6,712 nucleotides of DNA from the NCBI GenBank assembly GCA_022615215.1, contig JAKEHD010000727.1, positions 1-6,712 on the forward strand, written 5' to 3'. Below are positions 1-5,187 of this stretch, one piece after another (the first letter of the stretch is position 1; the number at the start of each line of letters is the position of its first letter). The notes under the pieces were generated by a model. That model had not been told where the DNA came from. It made no database searches and was given only the letters and a program-made list of their open reading frames with translations. The stretch is from Blastocatellia bacterium. Its GTDB lineage: Bacteria; Acidobacteriota; Blastocatellia; UBA7656. Made by a program: the position numbers and the translations under genes.

Positions 1-5
1 CGGGA

Positions 6-78
6 GTTCAGAGTACCGCCTTCAGGCGGAAGGGGCCTAAGCCAACAGGCTATTCCGGCTGAAGCCGGTACTCTGAAC
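6..78. repeat. Cloverleaf palindromic repeat (REP/MITE-like)
   Basis: The ends are a perfect 13-bp inverted repeat, GTTCAGAGTACCG (6-18) and CGGTACTCTGAAC (66-78). Inside lie three smaller hairpins: CCGCC-TTCA-GGCGG (16-29), GCCT/AGGC (35-38 with 47-50) and CCGGC-TGAA-GCCGG (55-68). The inner and outer stems compete for a few bases at both ends. The shape, a terminal stem closing several short hairpins, is that of a dispersed palindromic repeat. It lies about 105 bp past the stop of the lipocalin-like gene and might also act as a transcript-end structure, though no U-tract follows it. No ORF is present. Confidence 0.75.
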
Positions 79-184
79 ATTCTCTTCCTGCTTCCCTAAT
101 CGTCTATAGGGTCCAAATGGCACAAGTCGTTTCACAAATACTTTCATCCTTCATCCTTCCGTCTTCATCCTTAGAATGAAGCCC
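79..184. other. Intergenic 3' flank with short ATCCTTC repeats
   Basis: This is noncoding sequence after the lipocalin-like gene. Between about 140 and 195 there is an imperfect direct repetition of CATCCTTCATCCTTC-type words, reading AAGGATGAAG on the minus strand. I see no clear terminator or gene in it. Confidence 0.4.
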
Positions 185-1291
185 TCATCCTTTCTGATTC
201 CTTCTCACCATTAAATGGTGGCCGCCCGCTCCGCCCCAGGGATCCCAGCGGTTGTCTTTCTTGTTGAAGTAAAGGATATGTCCGTCTATCGTATCGGGGT
301 CTTTGAGTGTATGGGTCTCTCTGAATTTTATGACATTATATCCGCGCTTGGCGAAGTCATGGTCTGCCGGATAATAGACCTCGTACTCTCTTTGAATTTT
401 GCCTTTCTCCAGGATGGTATATTCGCCCTTGAATAAAAAATCGGCATCGCTGTTATAAGCATAAAACTCGACTCGGCCTGTGACGGGATTCCAGAAAGCG
501 AATCCTTCGAGTATCCTTTTCTCCTTCTGACCCGCCGGGTAGCCTTCCAGTATGCGCACGACCCTTTTCTGCGGTCCCCACTCGAAAGCGGATACCCAGT
601 CCTTGAACCTGGGATTTTTTTGCTTATCGGAATCCGAAGGCTCCCATTCGCCTATGAACGGCTCGAAGTATTTCGTAGGAATCTCTTTTCGCTCGGCTTT
701 CCGATCGCTTTCGGCCTGCCTTCGCACCCAGGTGAACTCGCCCCACTTTTTCCATTGTCCATTATCGTCCATGTATTCGATCAACACTTTCCGCATATTC
801 GGATCCGTGGGAGTGACGGTTTCCCTATAAGTGCGGCTCGTGGTATCAGGGTCGTAAGCCGTGAACTCGCGCTTCATGACGTTCCCGTCCTCGAACCAGT
901 ATCGGCCCGTGTACATGACTTCGAAGGGGCGCACTCCGTCCAGAACGAACTCCTGATAGACTATCTGCTTCTGGCCGTAGTGATAGCCGATCAACCCTTC
1001 GTTCACCTGCGTCTTTTTTCCATCGATGGTGTGATACTCGGCGACCCTGACGGTCTTGCCCTTCATAGCCCATTCATAAACGATAGACACGCCCCGACTC
1101 TTTTCATCCTCAGGCGGCGGTCCCCATTCTCCGAGGTGATACTCGAAGAGCCGCATGGCTTTGTCGTCGTCTTCGGTGCGGCTTACGTGCTGGCCCGCAG
1201 ACACCGATGGGTTGGCAAAAAAACATAAAGCAGCCATCACTACGCAGAGACTTGAATTAGCGATACGATTTCGGCGATTCATACTCATCAT
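185..1291 (-). CDS. Exported protein with two tandem lipocalin-like (DUF1579-like) domains
   Basis: The protein is about 368 aa. An N-terminal signal peptide is visible: basic MNRRNR, a hydrophobic stretch (about residues 13-30), then a likely cleavage after SVSA. Two homologous halves follow. Half 1 (about 47-190) opens with FEYHLGEW and half 2 (about 208-352) with FEPFIGEW. They then match in order: YEW/FEW, EGLIGY/EGFAFW, a GRYW/GEYT strand, YRETVTPTDP/FRETHTLKDP and NGQWKKWGE/NRWDPWG. The (L/I)GEW opening and the series of beta strands resemble small lipocalin-like barrels of the DUF1579 type, which bind unknown ligands; the function is not known. A start at 1300 sits one base from the GGGAGA Shine-Dalgarno, so I prefer the ATG at 1291, nine bases from it; 1288 is also possible. 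The nearest upstream gene ends 358 bp away, so it is probably transcribed alone. Confidence 0.85.
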   Translation of the reverse strand: MMSMNRRNRIANSSLCVVMAALCFFANPSVSAGQHVSRTEDDDKAMRLFEYHLGEWGPPPEDEKSRGVSIVYEWAMKGKTVRVAEYHTIDGKKTQVNEGLIGYHYGQKQIVYQEFVLDGVRPFEVMYTGRYWFEDGNVMKREFTAYDPDTTSRTYRETVTPTDPNMRKVLIEYMDDNGQWKKWGEFTWVRRQAESDRKAERKEIPTKYFEPFIGEWEPSDSDKQKNPRFKDWVSAFEWGPQKRVVRILEGYPAGQKEKRILEGFAFWNPVTGRVEFYAYNSDADFLFKGEYTILEKGKIQREYEVYYPADHDFAKRGYNVIKFRETHTLKDPDTIDGHILYFNKKDNRWDPWGGAGGHHLMVRRNQKG

Positions 1292-1300
1292 TACCTGCAT

Positions 1301-1649
1301 TCTCCCGTTAGAATTTGATTACTGGAACATACTATCGGCAAAATCGCTAAAAGTCCTTGAATCAGAGCTTGGAAATGCTTGGTTTTTATTGGAGGCGGCC
1401 AGGGCCAGGCAAACGGAGGTCTTATGAGCGGTTTTAACGATTGACCTTACGTCCGGGATAATTGAAGAATCTTGCGGTCGAGCGATGCCAGGCGCATGCG
1501 GCTGAACGCAGTCGCGTCAATCACAAGCGATACGAATTGACGGAAAATCATTGGAGGGTTTTATCTCGGTGTCGCCTTCAAGCGGCTTAAAATTCCTCCA
1601 ACAAAGATAAATCCTGACACGGTTTTCGCGCGTGAATGAACCGGGCTAC
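1301..1649. other. Intergenic region, no supported gene
   Basis: About 350 bp lie between the lipocalin-like gene and the small exported protein gene. It holds the leader of the former, with a GGGAGA Shine-Dalgarno just before 1300 and a weak promoter-like pair on the minus strand (TTGCCG, 17 bp, TCAAAT, about 1310-1345). It also contains the inverted repeat at 1551-1601. A 34-codon minus-strand ORF (1447-1551) has no Shine-Dalgarno and is not called. Confidence 0.5.
1551..1601. repeat. Inverted repeat / stem-loop
   Basis: TTGGAGG (1551-1557) pairs with CCTCCAA (1595-1601), and after a small internal loop TTTTA pairs with TAAAA, giving about 12 bp of stem around a 24-base loop. It lies about 50 bp past the stop of the small exported protein gene and could end its transcript. 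However, neither strand has a clear U-tract after the stem, so a classical intrinsic terminator is not supported. Confidence 0.45.
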
Positions 1650-2090
1650 TCACTCCGGCTGGTAGTAGCCCGAGAACGTTATAGTGACTTTTTTGACCTT
1701 TTTCGGAATGGCCTCAAGCTGATGGATCCATTCACCCGGCTCATTGTGGTTGAGTTTGAATCCATCGTCTATGTCTACATCATAGACAATATTGCCGGCC
1801 CGATTGTAGCCATAGATCCTTATCCCCACTATATTCAGCGCCGGAGCGGTCTGATCCGGTTCCAACTCCCTCCACACTCGCAAAAAGAGGTTTCGAGAGC
1901 CATCCTCGTTTAGAAACAGAATGTTGCATTTCTCGCCGAAATTGCCGAAGTTCTCGTCAACGAAATCGACCGTGGCTTTCTTCGTTTTAATTCTATATCT
2001 CTTGAACCCTTTGGCATCTATCGGCTGCGGATTCAGTGTCACGAAGCTGAAGATCAAAACTGTAAGTAGCACCGATACGCTACGCTTCAT
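1650..2090 (-). CDS. Small exported protein of unknown family (146 aa)
   Basis: I do not recognise this family. The chosen ATG at 2090 follows AAGGAGG with eight bases between. An in-frame upstream start at 2138 would place the -10 box of the predicted promoter inside the gene and would put 16 residues before the signal peptide. From 2090 the protein starts with KR and a hydrophobic run (about residues 4-19), with probable cleavage after PIDA (residue 26). The mature part, about 120 aa, is rich in alternating beta-type sequence, has one cysteine (about 55), and contains VDENFGNFGEKCNILFL, an acidic VYDVDIDDGF segment and a basic IPKKVKKVTITF stretch. A secreted or periplasmic beta-sandwich-like protein is a reasonable reading, but that is inference. 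The gene stands alone, 283 bp downstream of the DUF2911 gene. Confidence 0.8.
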   Translation of the reverse strand: MKRSVSVLLTVLIFSFVTLNPQPIDAKGFKRYRIKTKKATVDFVDENFGNFGEKCNILFLNEDGSRNLFLRVWRELEPDQTAPALNIVGIRIYGYNRAGNIVYDVDIDDGFKLNHNEPGEWIHQLEAIPKKVKKVTITFSGYYQPE

Positions 2091-2127
2091 GGTGTGTGCC
2101 TCCTTCCATGCAAGAGTGTCTGGCGCG

Positions 2128-2157
2128 ATTGTAATCATAGCATTAGGCGACTGTAAA
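2128..2157 (-). promoter_or_regulatory. Predicted sigma70-type promoter for the 146-aa protein gene
   Basis: On the minus strand TTTACA (2157-2152) is followed after 18 bp by TACAAT (2133-2128). Transcription would start near 2121, giving a leader of about 30 nt that just contains the AAGGAGG before the ATG at 2090. This supports independent transcription of that gene and the choice of start. Confidence 0.5.
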
Positions 2158-2373
2158 GCCCTTTGAGAAGTTAATAGTGCTTGCTACAAATGCAGCCTGA
2201 CAAAAATCGGCCGCCGAATCCGAGCCGCCACGATCGCCCATATCGCAGAAGGTGAGCCTTCGACTGGCGGCCAGACGCTTGAAACCGGCAAGAGGCATGA
2301 ATCCGAGCGGGATCACAAAGGGTTGTGAGCCGCTGCCCGCTTTGCGATAAAACGGCCGACCCATCATCGGTTG

Positions 2374-3300
2374 TCACATAGCCTTCTTCCACCAACTGCA
2401 ATGATTATGATTGCTTCTGACGGCTTGCCTCTGACGGGCGGAAGCCCTCTTCGCGGCCTGCTCCCAACGATTCATCTCATCCCTCCAGGTGGTTTCATAA
2501 CCGAAGTACGGCGCATTCTCTTTCTCTTTTCCCTTTTCAATCGCTTTTTTCCCGTAAAGGAGCGCCCCCTTATAATCGCCTCTTGCTGCAAGCAATTGGG
2601 CCTTCGTCCAGAGATTCATCCAGCCCTGCTCCATCTCGATAGATTTATCAATCCACTCCATGGCCAGTTCAAGCTCCTGGTTTTGCTTGAGCAGGTACTT
2701 CGCCCCTTTCCAGTACGTTCCCCAATCGGCTTTTCCGCTGGCAATCGCATCCCTGACATAACCGAGCACTCTCTCGTCAATCGCGACAGCGATCCTTACA
2801 GGGACTTTCACCCGCTCCCATTGAAGCACGATCGTGGCGCGATCATCTCCGAGGTCGGAAAAACCTATAGTGAAGGTTTCAGTAAATTCGCAGCTTTCAG
2901 GTTTGACTTCCACGCGCAGAGCGTCGTCTTCCGCCTTATAGCCGAACGCGCCCCACAGGTTCAGATTTTTGCTGAAGATGATGGTCCAGGACTTTTCGTT
3001 CGGTATGGTATAAAGAGCATATTTTCCGCCAGGGAGTCGATGGCCTTCGACGGCGGTCGTATCGGTGAAGGTGACAAAGGTAGGATAATCGGCTCCTGTC
3101 CTCCACACCATACCGTATCGCACGAGCGCGCCCCAGATTTTCCGACCCCTCACATTTGGGCGATGATATGTGATAGTCACATCGTCGAGGCCGACGCGCT
3201 GCGATATGGTTGCCCTCATGCTATCGGCCGGAATCTTCTGTGTCATCACCGTTGCCGATGTAAACAGCAGTAAGAGAGAAAGCCTCAAAGCCAGTTTCAT
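2374..3300 (-). CDS. Exported DUF2911 domain protein with helical/TPR-like C-terminus
   Basis: The protein is 308 aa from the ATG at 3300, which is preceded by GGAGG with eight bases between. The reading frame is open to 3372, but the extra 24 residues would hide the signal peptide. Residues 1-20 form a signal peptide (MKLALRLSLLLLF, then a small-residue region). The DUF2911 domain spans about 30-172, with recognisable VTITYHRPNVRGRKIWG, YGMVWRTGA, GGKYALYTIP, WTIIFSKN and WGAF motifs. This domain is common in exported proteins of Bacteroidota and Acidobacteriota and has no established function. Residues about 195-290 are helical with a TPR-like pair (AMEWIDKSIEME, AQLLAARGDYKGALLYGKKAIEKG). 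The 5' leader is a copy of the peptide-array spacer, so the gene sits as the terminal member of the array and may share its transcript. Confidence 0.9.
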   Translation of the reverse strand: MKLALRLSLLLLFTSATVMTQKIPADSMRATISQRVGLDDVTITYHRPNVRGRKIWGALVRYGMVWRTGADYPTFVTFTDTTAVEGHRLPGGKYALYTIPNEKSWTIIFSKNLNLWGAFGYKAEDDALRVEVKPESCEFTETFTIGFSDLGDDRATIVLQWERVKVPVRIAVAIDERVLGYVRDAIASGKADWGTYWKGAKYLLKQNQELELAMEWIDKSIEMEQGWMNLWTKAQLLAARGDYKGALLYGKKAIEKGKEKENAPYFGYETTWRDEMNRWEQAAKRASARQRQAVRSNHNHCSWWKKAM

Positions 3301-3375
3301 GTTGGGTTCCTCCAGGCCTGAAAGTTTAAATGATCTCCATCTCTTGTCAGGAAGAGCTTGCAATAGCATCAAGGA
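3301..3375 (-). promoter_or_regulatory. DUF2911 gene leader, homologous to peptide-array spacer
   Basis: Bases 3372-3352 (minus strand) match the leader of peptide copy c3 (3932-3912) at 20 of 21 positions. The segment 3344-3358 matches the leader of copy c2 (3752-3766) over 15 bases. The distance from the matched block to the start codon is nearly the same, 72 versus 68 bases. A short CTCTT/AAGAG stem lies at the position where other units also have a hairpin. The gene therefore carries the same kind of 5' untranslated region as the tiny ORFs. Confidence 0.65.
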
Positions 3376-3417
3376 GTTTTCTCGCTTCGATCAACAGTTT
3401 GATGCACTGACCGTGCG

Positions 3418-3480
3418 AGGTGGCACAGACTCGCGTTTTGTGTCTATAGGGTTTCACACAGGCCGAAGCCTGTGCCACTT
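3418..3480. repeat. Palindromic element, copy A
   Basis: Terminal inverted repeats are GTGGCACAG (3420-3428) and CTGTGCCAC (3470-3478). Inside is a 7-bp hairpin, CACAGGC-CGAA-GCCTGTG (3457-3474). The flanks, from GATGCACTGACC on one side to CGCGCCAATCG on the other, are also shared with copy B at 4490-4552. It is a REP/MITE-like element inserted between peptide copy c1 and the DUF2911 gene, and has no coding capacity. Confidence 0.7.
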
Positions 3481-3504
3481 CGCGCCAATCGCACATGGTT
3501 CAAT

Positions 3505-3564
3505 TCAGCCACTTGGATCAACCATAGGGCCGGTTCCAGCTTTGAGATTGGATTTAACTTTCAT
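3505..3564 (-). CDS. Array peptide c1 (19 aa)
   Basis: The translation is MKVKSNLKAGTGPMVDPSG and the stop is TGA. The ATG is preceded by AAAGGAG and eight bases. It is the last peptide before the DUF2911 gene, with palindromic element A between them. Its TGP centre, TGA stop and downstream ATTGGCGCGAAGTGG flank are shared with c6, so c1 and c6 with their elements look like products of one segmental duplication. Codon 3 is GTT, where every other intact copy has GTC, a silent change. Role unknown; see the array entry. Confidence 0.75.
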   Translation of the reverse strand: MKVKSNLKAGTGPMVDPSG

Positions 3565-3649
3565 GTGATTCGCTCCTTTCATGAGGATTTAAGCGATGCG
3601 AGCTTCTATCACACAAGCCTCGCAGGTGTTCTGTATTTCGCTCCGTTCT

Positions 3650-3709
3650 CTAGCCAGTCGGATCGAAGCTACCGCCGCCTCCGGCTTTAAGATTGGATTT
3701 GACTTTCAC
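3650..3709 (-). CDS. Array peptide c2 (19 aa, GTG start)
   Basis: The translation is KVKSNLKAGGGGSFDPTG after a GTG start, and the stop is TAG. This is the only intact copy without ATG, and its Shine-Dalgarno is altered to AAAGGGGG. Translation is therefore probably weaker, and the copy may be at an early stage of decay, although frame and length are kept. The GGGGS centre is nearly that of c5. It is followed by the fullest form of the post-stop motif. Confidence 0.65.
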   Translation of the reverse strand: MKVKSNLKAGGGGSFDPTG

Positions 3710-3804
3710 GGGATCATCCCCCTTTCTTGAAGTTTTAAGAGATACCGGCTTTTGTCAGGAAGAGCTTTAGTAGCACAAAGGAGCCTACTATACGGCTCTG
3801 TTCT

Positions 3805-3864
3805 CTAGCCCAGTGGATCGAGTTCAGCTCTGCCTCCGGCTTTGAGATTTGATTTGACTTTCAT
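3805..3864 (-). CDS. Array peptide c3 (19 aa)
   Basis: The translation is MKVKSNLKAGGRAELDPLG and the stop is TAG. AAAGGAG stands seven bases before the ATG. It is the only copy with charged residues (Arg12, Glu14) in the variable centre and the only one with Leu at position 18. Its leader, containing a GAGTCTC/GAGCTC stem near 3900-3920, is the closest relative of the DUF2911 gene leader. Confidence 0.75.
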   Translation of the reverse strand: MKVKSNLKAGGRAELDPLG

Positions 3865-3958
3865 GCGCGAACTCCTTTCCTGAAGATTTGAGTGATATGA
3901 GTCTCTGTCGCAAGAGCTCGCAATAGCATCAAGTTGCTTCTACACATCCCTCTCTTCT

Positions 3959-4021
3959 CTAGCCATTCGGAGTCCATGCCAGAGCCGCTTTCAGCCCTGG
4001 TATTGGATTTGATTTTTTTAC
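3959..4021 (-). pseudogene. Decayed array peptide copy c4
   Basis: The unit aligns with the others, with IKSN then a GCT-GAAAGC-GGC centre and a GAATGGCTAG end. The start codon has become GTA, an A-run has gained two bases, and the end has gained one base (GACTCC for GATCC), so the usual TAG is read out of frame. A strong AAAGGAGG remains upstream. A TTG-started frame from 4049 reads through it for 62 codons, but that frame has no start-site support and matches no other copy. Confidence 0.7.
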
Positions 4022-4049
4022 AGGATCGTCCTCCTTTTTGAAGATTCAA

Positions 4050-4362
4050 GCCGAACCTTCGCGCAACTCAAACTGCTCTCAGACACAGGGCTGTGGCTTT
4101 ATGGTTCCAACTGGCAGCCTACCCTTCTATTAAAGATTTCCGCGAAACCCTTTAACCCAGGCCGAAGGGCACAACGATTCTCATAATCCGGTATGCCAGG
4201 CACTCGTAATAGCACAGCGCGGCTGCGCCGCAAGGCAAAAGGAAAAAGGTAAAAGGCAAAAGTAAGTTCGGACTTTTGCGCTTTCGCAAAATTTCTTGCT
4301 CAAAAAACAAGAAGTTGAGACGCGGGTAGCACAGAGGAGTCTACTACATATTGCTCTTTTCT
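4050..4362. other. Expanded spacer with inserted noncoding repeat material
   Basis: The spacer between peptide copies c5 and c4 is over 300 bp, where about 95 bp is usual. Array-like sequence persists at the c5 side (GTAGCACAGAGGAGTCTACTACAT on plus, about 4325-4350). The remainder is unrelated insert, including a CACAG-GG-CTGTG mini-hairpin near 4084-4095 and the hairpin cluster at 4216-4316. I see no gene in it. Confidence 0.6.
4216..4316. repeat. Hairpin-rich repeat insert
   Basis: In order there are: GCGGC-TGC-GCCGC (4219-4231); an A/G-rich run of AAAAGG words; GCAAAAGT (4256-4263) pairing with ACTTTTGC (4272-4279); an alternative, mutually exclusive pairing TTTTGCG-CTTT-CGCAAAA (4274-4291); and AATTTCTTG (4290-4298) pairing with CAAGAAGTT (4308-4316) with one wobble or mismatch. 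The cluster resembles a dispersed noncoding repeat that has inserted in the array spacer. Confidence 0.6.
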
Positions 4363-4422
4363 TTAGCCATTAGGATCGAGGCTACCGCCGCCCCCGGCTT
4401 TGAGATTCGATTTGACCTTCAT
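4363..4422 (-). CDS. Array peptide c5 (19 aa)
   Basis: The translation is MKVKSNLKAGGGGSLDPNG and the stop is TAA, the only TAA in the array. AAAGGAGG lies eight bases before the ATG. The frame happens to be open upstream to 4596, giving a nominal 77-codon ORF, but that runs through palindromic element B and the Shine-Dalgarno of this copy, so the internal ATG is the real start. Codons 2 and 5 carry silent changes (AAG, TCG). Confidence 0.8.
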   Translation of the reverse strand: MKVKSNLKAGGGGSLDPNG

Positions 4423-4489
4423 TGAATCAGCCTCCTTTCTTGAAGGTTTGAGTGATGCGAGCTTTCGAGATCGATGCGCTGACCGCGTG

Positions 4490-4552
4490 AGGTGGCACAG
4501 ACTCGCATTCTGTGTCTGACCGATCTCCCCCAGGCCGAAGCCTGCGCCACTT
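4490..4552. repeat. Palindromic element, copy B
   Basis: This is the second copy of the element at 3418-3480. GTGGCACAG (4492-4500) faces CTGCGCCAC (4542-4550), now with one mismatch. A CACAGA/TCTGTG hairpin (about 4497-4515) and an AGGC-CGAA-GCCT hairpin (about 4532-4543) lie inside. It occupies the same place as copy A relative to a peptide copy, just downstream of c6 as copy A is of c1, and accounts for the extra 60 bp in this spacer. Confidence 0.7.
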
Positions 4553-4576
4553 CGCGCCAATCGCCCATCGCTCGAT

Positions 4577-4636
4577 TCAGCCATTTGGATCAGCACCAGG
4601 GCCGGTGCCAGCTTTGAGATTGGATTTGACTCTCAT
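4577..4636 (-). CDS. Array peptide c6 (19 aa)
   Basis: The translation is MRVKSNLKAGTGPGADPNG and the stop is TGA. AAAGGAGG lies eight bases before the ATG. It has the only change in the first six residues among intact copies, Lys2 to Arg, which is conservative. Its leader (4646-4705) is identical to that of c9 (5103-5162) at 59 of 60 bases, while its ORF is closest to c1, so it looks like a recombinant unit. Confidence 0.75.
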   Translation of the reverse strand: MRVKSNLKAGTGPGADPNG

Positions 4637-4730
4637 TGGATCAGCCTCCTTTCTCGAAGATTCATAATGACGCGGGCTTATGTCACAGAAGCCTCGCAGT
4701 AAACGGGCGTTTTATATTTCGCTCCGCTCT

Positions 4731-4790
4731 CTAACCTGTTGGATCCCAGCCAGGGCCGCCGCCAGCTTTGACATTGGATTTGACTTTCAT
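4731..4790 (-). CDS. Array peptide c7 (19 aa)
   Basis: The translation is MKVKSNVKAGGGPGWDPTG and the stop is TAG. AAAGGAG lies eight bases before the ATG. It shares Val7, the GxPG centre, the DPTG end and the exact Shine-Dalgarno-to-start sequence with c9, but has Trp at residue 15, the only aromatic other than Phe seen there. Its leader differs from that of c9 further upstream and has a GGC-CTT/AAG-GCC stem with one mismatch. Confidence 0.75.
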   Translation of the reverse strand: MKVKSNVKAGGGPGWDPTG

Positions 4791-4883
4791 GTGATTGGCT
4801 CCTTTCTCGAAGTTTTAGAAGATATCGGCCCTTGTCGCAAAGAGCCTTAGAGCAAAAACGGGATCTGCACATCGCTCTCTTCT

Positions 4884-4943
4884 CTAGCCACTCGGATCAA
4901 AACCATGGGCTGCCCCGGCTTTGAGATTGGATTTGACTTTCAT
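4884..4943 (-). CDS. Array peptide c8 (19 aa)
   Basis: The translation is MKVKSNLKAGAAHGFDPSG and the stop is TAG. AAAGGAGG lies eight bases before the ATG. An earlier ATG directly after the Shine-Dalgarno is too close and would give only three codons. The centre AAHGF is the least glycine-rich of the family and includes the only histidine. The first ten residues are the array consensus. Confidence 0.75.
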   Translation of the reverse strand: MKVKSNLKAGAAHGFDPSG

Positions 4944-5034
4944 CGAATCATCCTCCTTTCTTGAAGATTTAAGGGATGCGGTTTCTGCGGCAAAGGGTTT
5001 TAGCGGCATACACTCCTACATCTCGCCCCCTCCT

Positions 5035-5094
5035 CTAACCGGTCGGATCAAGACCAGGGCTGCCGCCAGCCTTGACATTGGATTTGACTTTCAT
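5035..5094 (-). CDS. Array peptide c9 (19 aa), first intact copy after the promoter
   Basis: The translation is MKVKSNVKAGGSPGLDPTG and the stop is TAG. AAAGGAG lies eight bases before the ATG. It is the intact copy nearest the promoter at 5240-5269 and would be translated first on the array transcript, about 140 nt from the predicted start site. Its ORF is c7-like and its leader c6-like. Codon 8 is AAG, a silent change. Confidence 0.75.
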   Translation of the reverse strand: MKVKSNVKAGGSPGLDPTG

Positions 5095-5187
5095 GTGATT
5101 GGCTCCTTTCTCGAAGATTCACAATGACGCGGGCTTATGTCACAGAAGCCTCGCAGTAAACGAACATTCCATATTTCGCTCCGTTCT

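Noticed and set aside
1447..1551. A 34-codon minus-strand ORF in the intergenic region
   Set aside because: No Shine-Dalgarno precedes its ATG, which lies inside the inverted-repeat arm, and I recognise no family. It could be a coding relic but cannot be supported.
2143..2401. Two overlapping short minus-strand ORFs just after the DUF2911 gene
   Set aside because: Neither has a Shine-Dalgarno or recognisable domain, their frames overlap each other and the end of the DUF2911 gene, and the predicted promoter of the next gene lies at the edge.
2371..3273. A 300-codon plus-strand ORF opposite the DUF2911 gene
   Set aside because: The minus frame has clear DUF2911 motifs and a signal peptide; the plus frame has neither family motifs nor a start site and is an antisense shadow. 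The same holds for the plus-strand frame at 620-1228.
3861..4049. A 62-codon TTG-started minus-strand ORF across decayed copy c4
   Set aside because: It is created by the indels in c4, reads the following spacer and the c3 Shine-Dalgarno as coding, and has no Shine-Dalgarno of its own.
4363..4596. A 77-codon minus-strand ORF ending in the c5 peptide
   Set aside because: Its first 58 codons run through palindromic element B and spacer, and no other unit has such an extension. The Shine-Dalgarno before the internal ATG at 4422 decides for the 19-aa form.
4678..4872. A 64-codon minus-strand ORF over copy c7
   Set aside because: It reads c7 in the wrong frame across spacer sequence and is not conserved between units.
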